A stretch of DNA of 64,000 nucleotides. It comes from Lanius collurio. Its lineage: Eukaryota; Chordata; Aves; Passeriformes; Laniidae. Where the stretch lies: contig JACBWW010000029.1 of the NCBI GenBank assembly GCA_020086605.1, positions 4,817,474-4,881,473 on the forward strand, read 5' to 3'. A program made the translations under genes and the position numbers. The notes under the pieces were generated by a model. That model did no database searches. It saw only the letters and a list, made by a program, of their open reading frames with translations, and was not told where the DNA came from. Each line of letters starts with the position of its first letter. The first letter of the stretch is position 1. Below are positions 36,301-49,079 of this stretch, piece after piece.

Positions 36301-39300
36301 TGACTTCGTTGTTGTTGCATGGGGGATGTCCATGAAGCAGCCTGGAGAATATTCCTGTGTTTTTTCACCCCCTCCAACTTGCTCAAAACCTTTCAAAAGA
36401 ACAAAATCCCCATCAGCCTCGCAGCCTCAGAACTAACAGCATTCACATCAACACAACCTCCTTCCTTGTGTGCTTGGTCAAATGGAAAAGGAGAGGAAAA
36501 TCCCATATGAGAATCAACCCAAACTGCCACCACCTCACATTTGGTGGGAAGAACCAGGAAAAATTAGGCAGGAATTTTCAGATTTTTACCAATGGATTTT
36601 ATCTTCCCTTTCCAAATCTCTTGTGTTTGCTTTATGGTTTAAGCCTCTGTGCAAACAACAGCCCAAGGGAAGCACCAAAGGCTGGTTATTCCAGGAAAAT
36701 ACTTCACCCTCTTCCCTCTAGCACCACCATTATCCCTTCAGTAGTTTCCACCACCGGATCCATCATCCTGAGTACAATGAATGCTTAAAACATTTCAAAA
36801 CAGGACTGTCACAGCCCAGGAAATGTACAGGATTTAATGTCTTCAGAAGCACAAAAGCACTGTCTCCAGAGCACTGACCATATTGACAAGCTGTGTGAAA
36901 AGGGAACGTTTTTCTCCAAGTTTCCAGTTATTTTGGTTCCTCTGAGGAAAGCACCTCTATCACAGTACCCCACACAGACAGGGCCCCTTGCTGCGTCAAC
37001 AGTCCCAGATGTTTCAAGTCCTCTCAGTGCCCTTTATATCAAAATAATCACACAAATTAATCTAAACTGTGTAAGGAAATACAAACTTCAGGCAGGGAAG
37101 GAACTTTAAACACAGCAGAATATTTTCCAGGGAAGAGCTTATACACAGCAAAAGATTTAACTTCCAAGCTTTTGGTTTAATAATTTGAAAATGAAAAAAA
37201 AGCAATCATGCAAGCAAGCAGCACTCTCCTTAATTAAGGAAGTCAATTCAGAATCAATAAAAGGGCAATTAATCTGTGGGTGTCACTGGCTCTGAATTAT
37301 GTTGATAGCCCCAAAGAGGGGACCCTGTGACCTCCAACACTTCTCCCAAGGTCTGAAGGTTTTCACACCCTGATCTGTTATTTTATGACAGACACAGTGT
37401 TAGAAAACACACTGACAGATGTCAGGAAACACTGAAGGAGGAGGGAACTGAAAAGCTTGTGTGTCCTTTGCAAAATTATTGTGGTTAAATTTGTCATTGC
37501 TTTGGATCCTTTTAAAGACACAAAAGCTCATTGGAGGGGAAAAGGGGATTCAGTGGAGGGGCCCATGGGCTCTCCTGGGGACTGAGAATGCCCCCACAGC
37601 AGGAGCTGGTGTTGCTTTGAGCCTTCTCCTCCTCCTCAGGGTTTTCCAGCAGGTCTGGCAGGCTTTGGAGAGGAGGAGCACCCAATTCAGCACAGTGCCC
37701 CTTGTCCCTTTCTTCCATCCTCTGGGTAAAAAAGGGCAGTGCAGGTCCTGGAAGGGGTGAAAGCAGAGCACTGCACTCTACTGCTCCCGTGGCTCCCTCC
37801 CACAGCTGGGCACAGATCCCCCTGGCACACGGGGATTTACGTTATCGGTGACACACACAGATTGGCACTAAAAGGAATTACTTGGCTTGTTTAGGGCTGG
37901 AGTTTAGCAGCTTAGGAGGCATCTCAGTGCCGTGGGAGGGAAATGCAGTGAATCCAACAGCAGAGAGGAGCGGGTTGTGTGGAGTGACACCCTCCTCGAA
38001 AGACAATCCCTCCAACTCCACTGGCACTTCATTACTGACGGAATACGGGGCTACCAGAGCATGATAAAATATCACACTCTGAGCCCTTGTAGAAGTATTA
38101 TATTAAAGAATATGTAAAAAGCCAGATCCAGGGTAAGCAGAGGTACCACTAAGCTGCCATCCAGGGGTGGCTTAAGAAGCTTATCTGCATTATTCTGCAC
38201 CACTCTCCACTGACAACTTTAACAGTCACTCTAAGAAACATCTTATTTCCTCCTCTGTGGCCCAAGCATCTCTAGCTAATACCACATCCAGCAGAGACTT
38301 CATTACAGGTGTTTTTTTTTTTCCTTGCCCATACCCTGGGAAGCTCAGATTAGACTGACATAACCCCTAGTCTGAGAACTCAGACTTGATCTGTCTCTTT
38401 TTTTCTATTTCTTTCCTGGTCCAGGGTTACAGCTGGTCTTTTGGTGCCTCCCTTTGCCTCTTCTTTATTACCAATCCCCTGTCATCAATTCTAAGTTAGA
38501 CATTTCACCTTCTTTGGCAGGAGTTCTCCAGTGTGAGATGACTAACAGACATTAAATTGTTAGTCTTATGTTCTCTTTAAAATGTGCTCAGAGCAATGCT
38601 AATAGCAGCACATCTCAAAAGACTCCTACCAGCATTTGTCTTGATCTTTCATTACCCATCTGTCAAAACCCTGGTGACAGTTACAAGTTTAAATCAAAGT
38701 TCAGAGGCACCTGTTAGTTTCAAAAAACTTTTGCCTCCAAGGCCTACATTTCAAGAAGCTGGGTGTGCTTGCCAAATCCCAGCATTTGAAATGTTGGCAG
38801 GAAACAAAGTACGTGGGCATTGAACATGGTGAGAAAAGCGAGGCAATTTTCCATTTAATAAACACATGGGGACAAATAAATCCCAGCCCCTGGGCAGAGC
38901 ATCCAGTAAGTTTACTCTGTACCTCCTCAGAGGGGCTCACATTGCTTTGACTTGACAAGCCAGGCAGAGGGTAAAGTGACAAGGAAGAAAGGAAAAGAGG
39001 CACCAGTAAAGCAGCTGGAGTCACCAAAAGTCAGGAGGCTGCTGTTTTGAGAGGCTGGAGCTCATTAACCTGTGCTAATCTGATCAGAGAGGGGGCCGTA
39101 GGGGCACACCTCTGCTCCTGGAGCTGCAGACAGACGTTGTGGTTACATGGGGTGGCTCTCAATCCTCTTCAGAAACTCCCCCTTCTCCACTGGAGTCCCA
39201 GCTCTTTGGATCTGACCTACAGTTTTAGGCTTTGATTTATGAATTCACCCCTCCAGAATGTTTTGAACAGAAATCATGTTGAAAAGTAAACTCAGAACCA

Positions 39301-41880
39301 AATAAGAAAGCCCTCCTTCAAAGGTCTGGCAAGACTTTGGTGGAAAAGTGACCTCTGTTCAAATAACTGGCAGCTGTTAATCACAAATTCATCAGCCACA
39401 GTCTGATGCTGTTTATTTTGCCAACTGTTTGTAGTGCCTGCTGCAGACTATTACTCTCACACATTTCCAACAGTTGCAGCACACTTGCCACTTTTTTTGA
39501 ATGGTTTATTTTAATTTGAATGTCTCACATCTATTGAAAAACACTTGGAAACACATGACTGCCTACATCTTCCTGGTCATTTCTGGATACTGATGAATTC
39601 CAGTGCATGCCACAATGTGTCCTTCAGAAAGGACAACACTGGACTGCTGCTTTACCAAATATCGTAAAAGTTTGTTGGATTGTGCACAATTTACTTTTTC
39701 TTAAAAGCATAATTTTTACATAAAAACATTAGCTCTGGATTTCTATTTCCATTTTCCTCTTTTTTTCAGAAAACTCCAACCTATACCAAACAAAACAATT
39801 CATGGTCATCACATCCCAGCTTTGTATTGAAATGGCTACAGAAAATAGTTTGCAACACAGCCAAACAGTACATTCCTGTGCATAAATCATTTTTGCAGCT
39901 CCATTATTTGCAATCAACAAGCAATGCTATGCTTCAAGGGTTGATTTTGATGCCCTGAATAGAAATTCTGTTCCCACTTCTCTTTCTTGTTAGAGGAGAC
40001 CCAGCTCAGTGTGTGCCTTGTTACTAATCCTGTAGTTCCATCCACAGCACCTGGGGGTCACATCAGAGTTGGAGCTGCCAACCCCAGTGACCTGTGCCTG
40101 TCCATGTCCTGATCAACCCTTCCTCAGCTTAACCTTCATCTTGTCTGCACACCCCAAGCAGCTTTAAAAAAACAACCTGGAATTTTGTTCTAAGCAATGA
40201 GAAGCTCACAAAAAACCCCCCCAAAAACTCCACATGCAGCTTAAAGGTACCAGTGCCTCTGTGCAACAGGTCCTGCAGGAATCTGACTCACTTTTTGTGC
40301 CAGGCTCTAAAATTAGACCTAATAAATCAAGCCCAGGCTATAAGCCAAGCAATGCATCTTTTTCAGTGGGTGGCAGAATACAAATGCAATAATTCGTTCT
40401 GATTATGGTGTTTGATTACTGAGTGTGAGACAAGGCTCAAACAGAATGTAACTTTTAATTACACCATTCTGTGGCAGTTCACTGTGAAGCCAGCAGCTCT
40501 TTCAGGGCCGTGCAAATGTTTGCCTCATTCCTGATAAAGCCTGAAATATGTCTTGGTGCCTTCCATAGCCTCTGGGCACAGTCTGTATTCATTCTTGCAG
40601 ATCTCACTGTTGATCTGCTATATTTTACTACTGCTACCCTGGCAACCCTATGGAACATAAAAAGCTGATTTCTCTGTCTCTCATTTATATATATAAAAAA
40701 ATGTGTTTAGATACTTCTAAATAAACAACACATGCTATCCAATGCAAACTCATGCAAGATATGGATGTTGTTATGCAAATTGTGGTTGACCAAGAGTAGC
40801 AAGTAAATGCATCCCAGAAACTCTGCACTTTCTCTGCAGACATTACATTGAGCACTGCACATGTCTCTGTGGGAAATCCTTGACATAAATATGGTGGCCT
40901 AAGGCTGTAGGAATAAGGTAGCATTTGAATTGAATATGCTATGGCTATTTGAATATGTTTTATGTGTGTAATTGAGGGCAGAAATACTCCCAGGTTTTCT
41001 GGGGGGATTTTTTGTTTGGGTTTTTTTTTACTTAAATATCTCAAAGATTAATTTATTCATCCACACAAACCCTTCAAGCCCCCCCAGCAGGCAGCAATAT
41101 CCATTTATGAACTTCAGGAAAAACTTAGAGCAACTCACATTTCCCTGTCTCCTGTATTCTGCTAAAAACCCACACCAATTTATCACTGCGTGTCACTGAA
41201 GTGAAACAAAAGCATGAAGAACCCAGGAAATCTCATGTTTGGATTAATACAAAAGCCTGTGTTCCTCTGGGCATAACAAGAGCACTGTGGTCTTCTGAAA
41301 TTAAATTCAGTTCTCTTTTTCCTTCTGTTTCTCCCCTTACCCAGCACCAGTTCATGGCCTGCAGAAATGCAGGTTGGGGCAGATCCTCCCAACTTCCCAT
41401 ATGGAGAGACAATGCAGAGCCAGCAAAGCCACAGAGGTGGATGCTCAAGTTTGTGTCAGTGGCAGAAACAAAGGAGACAAGGAACACTCCGAGATGCTGC
41501 ACAAATAAGCACAAGCCTTTCAGAGACCCTCAGAGAGGGAGGAGAGTGAGAAGTGACACCACTGCTGTGAGCCTGGGGGACACGGCGTGGTGGTGGAGCT
41601 GTCAACATCAACGGGAAAAGGAGGCGGCTGGGAGGGTTTTGAAGGACAGATAAGAGCTCAAGGTTTGAGCTGCTGGCTTCAGTTGTCAACAGGACATCCA
41701 GGATCTGCCAGGGAAAAGGGAACGGGAAGAGAGAAACCTATGAATCATCAGCTCTGGATGGCAATTAAAACCTCCATGCCATGAGCTGCTCTGTCAGCGA
41801 GCCCCTCCTGAAGCAGGGGTGGAAGCTGCTCAAAACTTGGCATTTTCTACCCAGTTTCCCAGAGGAATACATTCAACCCA
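33310..41880. other. Intron or flank, nothing recognised
   Basis: About 8.6 kb of unique sequence with short homopolymers (for example T10 at about 38313). Open frames up to about 143 codons occur in mutually overlapping phases, without domains, and are taken as chance. Confidence 0.6.
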
Positions 41881-41889
41881 GTATTTGTG

Positions 41890-41985
41890 GCCACCTCCTA
41901 ATTATGCTCATGTGGAAATTAAGCACACAGAGGCTAGAGAGGCTGGCATGGACTGTCCCAACAAGCCAGCCCGTTCTGGTTTTAG
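41890..41985 (-). mobile_element. Possible MIR-like fragment, minus orientation
   Basis: TGTGGAAATTAAGCACACAG then AGGCTAGAGAGGCTGGCATG resembles the complement of the MIR core (GAGGAAACTGAGGCACAGAGAGGTTAAGTAACTTGCC). The similarity is short and could be coincidental. Confidence 0.3.
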
Positions 41986-41989
41986 CTCA

Positions 41990-44900
41990 CCAGGCACCAG
42001 AGAGAAGTTGCCAAAAGAGAAGGATACAAATGAAAGAAGCAGTTTTTAGACAGTCACTCCTTCATGGTAATTAGAAGGAGCCAGTTGATTAGGCTCATGG
42101 TTAAATGAGCCAGCCTGCCTTTGAGGCTTTGAGAGAGCTGGGGCAGCTCTCCTCCCAGAGCAGTCAAAGTTATCACTTTATTTAGCACTGATTTTTTAGG
42201 ACTGTACTATGTTGTCATCATTTCCAGCATCTGCTTTGATCATTTTCTTGCTTTCTCACCCTCAGAATGGCCACGGACTTGGAACACTTCAACACTCAGT
42301 CAAAGAGGAAAAGCAAGCAATATGGGGGGTGGTGTGTGTAACTTCCCCTGACCACTCCAAGGCAGCTTTCTAGATACAAACTACACCTATCCAGACTGAA
42401 CCTCCTCACCAGGTTCATCCAAACTGAAAATATTTATTGCAGGAGCTTGAAGCAGGTGTTGTGCCCACCTTTCTACCTTTCTGACTGCCAGGATTCCTGA
42501 AACAACCACCCTCCAGAGCCCATACCAAGTCCTGAATCTGTCTGTGCTTTGTGTTTTTGTGGGGCCCTGCCATACAGCAGGACTGTGTGTTGAATTTATC
42601 AGAGCTGCCAGGGAATGGACTGCTTTGGGCTGGTTCTGCATTGCACAGCAGGGTCAGGGAGAAGCCCCAGTGTCTTGAATAGAACATCTACTCCCCATGT
42701 CAGCAACTGCAGGATCTTTATTTTAATGTCTGCTTCACCCTTACATCTTTAAAGGGATTCTCAGGCAATTTCACATATCTTTAATTTCAAATCTCGCAGA
42801 AGATTTAAATGCAAACATTTTCTTCTCAGAGCCTGTGAATGTAAATGGGATTCAAGCACCACTAATGAGGTAATAAATTAGGCATTTATGTCCCTTCCCC
42901 CTAGACAAATGGCACGACCTTGAAGGATAACGGAATGTGCAGTCCACACCTCTTCCCCGGGAAAGTCCCCCTGCCCCACTCTCCAGCACCCAGGGATGAA
43001 GGCTACACCCAGTTCCCAAATAACTGCCCTGCTTAGGCCCAGGTGAGCCTATCCTGTACCTCCAAAATGTCTGCCAAGGTGATAGAGAGCCCTACAAAGA
43101 CCCCCAGAAAGAAATCAGGACTATACACAGGGCTTCCAAAACCCTTGAGAAAGCCTCATTGCCGAGCTTTTCCCCAGAAATCATCACTGTAATCACCTCC
43201 CAACAACATTTATCCATGTAAGCTGGGCTTAAGAAGCAGCTCAGGCTCCATCAAACTTTCCTGCTTGTAAAAATGTCACTCTCCTGCTCTCAGTCATACA
43301 AAATGGGCAATTGTCCCTCCCCAGTCCCAGCTTTTCTCCCAGGGAAAAGAATGCCCCTGAGGCAGTGTTGGCCAGGTTTTCAGCTTTGTATTTCTCTTTT
43401 GGTTCTCAGAAACATCTTTCTACAGCCTGGCCAAGGAATGCCCTCAGGGAGAGTCACATCTGGACCAGCACATAAAGTTAAGTCAGCTCCTCTGAAGTAC
43501 AAAACAAGCAAACAGCCCCTTGACAGTCAGCCGAGGGTTGTGGGTACAGATTTTGGATGGAAGTCAGAATTCAAAGCAAAGTTTAATGGCATTTAATGTT
43601 CAGAGACAAGCCTGTCTTATTATTATTTTTAGTACATTTCTCAGACTTGTCATTATGTACCTCTGATTTACAGTTTTAATGCCAGGCAACTGTGTTACCT
43701 TTATCCTTCCCTGCAGGATTACGTGAGAATATTCTTTAGAGAGAATATCACACTGGGCTAAGGTTAAAAAACAAGACATGCAGCAAGCTCCAAGGTGCCT
43801 TCCCGTATCTCTGAAATATAAATGATTCCCAGGCATAAAAGATTCTGAAATACATAGCCATAAAGTCAAAGCTCTGCTAAGCAAATAACAAATACAAGAG
43901 GAAGCTCTGCTTCCAAGGGCTCTGAATCACAGCGACAGTTACAGTATGCGTGAAGCTAAAATATTTCCAAAAAAGCCAACAGCTGTCAGCAGAAGGTAGC
44001 AAAACACTGGCCAGTTCTTAGACTTTGATCATAATTCCCACAGAAATACACACTGGGGGCATGGACCTACAGCTTAGAGAAAGTGCAGTCTGTGTTTCTT
44101 GGAGACTTTTATGGCCAGGTGTTAAAGACCGAGGGTCTTGCACCCTGCTGCAATGACACTCATTAACAGGTAACAGCTAAATACGGGCAGGCACCACAAT
44201 ATCAAAGGGGTTGGGAATTTCTTCCTGCCTCCTGAGAGCCAACACCACTGCTGGGTACAATCAGTCAAAGCACACACTTTCACTCTGCCTCCAAAAATTC
44301 CCTCCATTAACAGCGGAGGAACAAAGTCAACTCACACTGAAGAAATTGGCCACTGTCTATGTCATGGAATGCTCATGAGCACACCTGTGTTTTAGGACTC
44401 AAAATAAGGCCACAAGCCTCATTTTGATTTGACAAAACCCCTTTTTTTTTTTTGCCAAAAATGCAAGAGAACCTGTTTTTAAGAGCCTGGCTACTAAAGA
44501 TTTAACAAAGCTTCTCTCGCTGGCACACAGCACACCTAAATATAACTGGTTCTGCTGTTGAAGATGAGCCTTCCAAATACATCTCCAGCCATGGGCCAAA
44601 CACAGACATTTGGATTTCCCAGTGCAGATGTGAATGCCTCCATCCACAAAGAAGACCCCCAGTGGGCAGTTACCAGATCAGGGAAAATGGATAAATTCAC
44701 TGCTCCAAAGAAGAACATTTCCCTGGCTGCTTCATAGGAAAATTAAGGGGGAAAGAAAATTACCCCAGAAGATAACAGCATAAAAACCCCAGGAGTTTAA
44801 CAAGAAACCATTAAGAACAGGAGAGCAAGGCTCAAGTTCTTTTGCAGGCAAGGTCATGCAGGTTTTTGGCCATCCCAGCTGCATCTCTACCCAAAGCTGC

Positions 44901-47900
44901 AGGGAGGAGCAGTCCCTCAGCCAGGTTTGCTGCCTCTGGATGACCAGTTTGCAACCAGGGGTTTCCCACAATTTCCAAGGGCACAAACAGCCAGTGGGGA
45001 TGAAACACAGCAGAAGTGGGCATGTTGGGGTTTTCATTTCCATCCAGAAGGATGAAATTCTGAGCTGTCCCAGTCACAACAAGGTATGTGCAGAGGAATT
45101 CAGCACCTGGGTGTGAGCAGGGCTGGGAGGGGAAATCTGCTGAAGAACAGCAATATTGATCCAATGGGCCCTGGTCCAGGCAGGAATCACTTTGACACAG
45201 AAGTGTAAACACTTCCACACCTTCTCTAAGCCCTACTCTCTATTAGTTTAACCTGTGTCACTGCAATTGTCTTTTTCCCTCATTCTTTCTTTTTTCTTTA
45301 TATTTTTTTTTCCCTAGGCATATAAGTCTTTTTGAATGTGAAATACTAGCCAGGAGACATAAAGGATTAATGTCAGAGGCCTGACATACAGCACGAAAGA
45401 CAATGAGCCAGACTCTTCCTAAATTCTGAAGCACAGCCTGCAAGGTATGTGCAACAACTCTTCTTCTTATTCCACACTCCACAAGTTACTCAATTTTTTA
45501 TCACAGTGAATTTTTATTTTTCAATGACTGAAGATACAGAGAGTTATGTATTGAGCAACTCAAGCTAAAGGTGTGCAGCTGTGTCTCTGCTAAAAGCGTA
45601 TATATGAGATTATGCAGCTCATTAGCCAGCTCACTTCAAGCACTGTAACACGCTACACGCTGAAATACCCTGTAATCTGCTCCACAAGAGAAGTCACAGT
45701 CAGTAGTGATCAACCTGATTTGCCTGACAAAACCCTACAAAATTTCCTTAGGAAGTGCAGACCAAAGGATTGGACTCAGAAATCCTGACAGAAGCCTTGT
45801 TTTCCCTCCTTACTTCCTGTAATCCCCGACAAGGGAGCAGAAGCTGCTGGAGGGTCCCGGTGCACGAGGCTGAAAGGCACTTACCCCACCCCAGCACAGA
45901 ACCCTGGCACACTGGCTGTCCACATCACACTGGTAATCATCCATCAAGCCCAGGATAAAAATCTGGCGAGTTTCATATTAAAAGTGTCAGAATGAAATAA
46001 GCAATATCCTGAAAGCACATGCAAGTGTTTCAGTACAAAGCAAGTAAAAAGATGAAAAAGAAAATACCCCTGTTTGCAGGACTAATCCTTATAATCATGT
46101 GCAACCTCAAAAGATTGAGTAAGAACACACAGGCACCAACATCATTTGTCACCAGCAGGTCTCGTAGCTCATGGTTATATTGCATAGAAAATTAATGTTA
46201 CATATAACTCTAAATTCAGGTTTGCTTTCCTAGCTCCTATTTGTTTATGACAAAGACAGAGCTTTGGGAAGCAGAGATGAAAATATCCTTTGTAAGCAAG
46301 ATCCCAGTTCAGCAGAGTGCTGGAGCACTGAGGCACTTCAAATTTGCCTTGTATTGTTCAGGCACCCAAACTACACGTGAAAACCACTAAAATTTTCAGA
46401 ATGCAAGAGCAGCTTTCTCTAAACAAGTAATCCTACTGTAGATGGATCTTTTCAATTCAATTTCCAAGCAAAGCAATGTTTTGTGATTTAGTCCCACTAA
46501 ACCTTAACAAAACAGCACGAGGAACGAATCTTAAATTCAGCTGCTGATACAGTCTATCAATATTAAAATAATCTGGCATGGACTGGCTTGCTAATAAGCC
46601 AGCATTTCAGAGATGTTGCAAAACAAAACTGTCTTAAATCTGTGATTTGTGAGGATATAAAACATAAAAACTACGAAGCAAAAAAATGCTGTCATTGGCA
46701 CAGCAAGATTAAAAAAAACAATTACAAGGCTGAGTACATTAAATTAAACTTGGTGCAGTCAATCCTGACAGAATTCCCACTGTTGGTAATTGCACATATT
46801 TGGACTTCTAATTGTTAAAAATATCATACTACAAGTGTTTGATGCATCCCAGATTCTGCTGATGAAAAGCCATACAAAATTCCCAACAGAAATCTCAGGT
46901 TTTGTTTTAGGATGAGCTTCTGTAATATTTGACTCTTTGATGCTTGCTCTTTTACTGTTTATTGCCTTGGGATCAAGGACCCATTTTGTAGTGGAAACAA
47001 ATTCTGAATCATTGTTTGTGTGTTCCTTTACCATGAGAGACACAAGAGCTAGTGCCAGAGTGATTGAATCCCATTCTTTTTCCCAAATTCTTCACCCTCT
47101 GGGGATTCCAGAGCCACAATGTCAGATCTCAAATGTTTAATAGGACTGCTGTTGTCTAACTACCCTGGCTTTATTTTCCAGTCCCCAAAACCCCAGCTGA
47201 ACAAATCTGCCCAGCAAAGGCTGGCAGGCAGATCCTGGGGGAGGCTCTCTCAGCAGATACTACATTAAATTACACCTCAGAATGGATGTGGTGTTAAAGT
47301 GCTACGAATCAGCTGTCAGGAAATTCCAAAACAAAGCCATGCACCACCATTTAATTAATCAGCCACAGACCTAATTTTACAAAGCAGGACAGAATCTAGA
47401 AAGTCCTGCTTGTGTACTTTAGATCAAGCTGATTTACCTGAAGTAAGAGAGTACAGATCAAGCAGGCCGGGGTAAAGGGATGTCTTATTATTCAGTCAGT
47501 AAAAATATTCTTGCTGGTTTATACACAGCTCACTGGTATTTGCACATTCTTGTCTTACAGTGAGCTCTCTCCAGATATTTTAATAGGTTTACAAAGAGTT
47601 GCATGGCCCCCATCACATTCACAAGGTGACACTTGTAAGACACAAAGCCATTTGTGCTGATGTTTCCTAGAGTGAACGTCCTGTCTAAACCACACCTCTG
47701 CCTTACACAGCAAGCACTCAGCAAAGTCCTGTCTTGGGGAAAATACATTTTAGTGACAGAGTTTTTTCTACTATAAGCACCAGCAGAGCTTCTGTTTGAC
47801 ACCTGCCATTTCCAAAATCTGTGAAGAACATAAGCACCCAATTTCAAAGCAGTGAAAAGTGGCATTCTAGGGCTTGAGAAAAGTGGTTTCCTAATCTGCA

Positions 47901-48990
47901 CATCTGATTGCTGTAGAGGACCCTTTATGTTCCCTTCAAACTCAGGCTGTTTCTTCTGAGCTTCTCAGGATCAGCAGAGACAGATGTCAGCAGAGGTTTG
48001 GGGAACTGGACATTGGTGTCACCACTGACCACAACTCAGCCCCAAACCTTTCAAGCAGATAAATTAAAGCACATGTGAAGTGTTTTTGAACTCAAGGAAA
48101 TTATTCATGTGCTTGGGCTTCTGTGTGCAGCATGCTGAACCAGGAAACTGCTTGGCCCTTTCCCAGATGTAGTTTGGAGGGGAGAAACTTGTCATCAGTA
48201 TATGCCTATGGCACACCAGAAAAAGTTACTGTTCTTGTTCAGTATCTTCAACAGAACAGTTTTGCCAGACTCTGATGTGAATCAGTAACTCAGGCATGTG
48301 AATGGCAGCTGGTGGGATCTCATGTAACAACCCTCCTGTTCCTCTTAAATACACTGTGGAAATTTTTAATCACCGCTCTTAAGAAAGAAAACTCCTTCGT
48401 GAGCCTTAAAAGAGCTGCATGTTTATGAAACTTCAAAAAAAAAAAAGTTGTCCAGGAAAATTTACCACATTTCATGTGAATTTAGGCACTTCCCGTTTTT
48501 GGTGACTGATTATGTCAGATGTGTGCTGTGACACATTGCTTACATGGTTTAACTCGCATTAAAACCTTCACAAAGCTTCAAAAAAGCCAACAAAGCTTCT
48601 GCCCCAGCTGCAGTGCCCACCCAGCCCCTCCAGGTGCCCTGCTCTGGGTATCTCACCCTGCTCTGCTGAAGCAGGAATGCAGCAGACAGGACAACCAGCA
48701 AAAACCTCACGACACCATCCCACGTCCTGAGAGTCAGGACAGAAAGGGGTGACCACAACTCTGCTGTGCACCACAAGAACATTCCCGTGATGGCAACACC
48801 AGGTATTGTTATTAATTAGGGCTGGCAGTTTGTTGGCCATCACGTCTCAGGTGCCTCCTCCCTCTCCAGAGGCTCGATGCAGCAGGGCCACCACCCCGGG
48901 CTGCTCGGCAGTGGCTCTCTGGTGGCCTCATTAGCCGAGCTCTCACAAGAGAAGCAGCCAAGCAGTGTCCCAGATTTTCAGGCACCAACT
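41990..48990. other. Intron or flank, nothing recognised
   Basis: About 7 kb of unique sequence without a supported exon. Homopolymers include a T run at about 44442-44453. Nothing resembles a sarcoglycan 5' exon. Confidence 0.55.
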
Positions 48991-48992
48991 CT

Positions 48993-49072
48993 GACATTTA
49001 TAAAGGACTTTCAGTCGTGACAAGATCAAAACCTCAGCATTCTTTCAAATCTCACAATAACTCTCAAACACC
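48993..49072 (-). mobile_element. Possible MIR-like fragment, minus orientation
   Basis: GACATTTATAAAGGACTTTC followed, about 35 bases on, by CAAATCTCACAATAACTCTC parallels the complement of the MIR 3' half (AACATTTATTGAGCGCTTAC ... AATCCTCACAACAACCCT). Highly diverged. Confidence 0.33.
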
Positions 49073-49079
49073 CTCAGCA

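Noticed and set aside
39940..40080. TGATGCC motif as a possible third LTR of the same family
   Set aside because: The downstream sequence does not resemble the two LTRs, and no matching GGCATCA end or 4-bp duplication was found.
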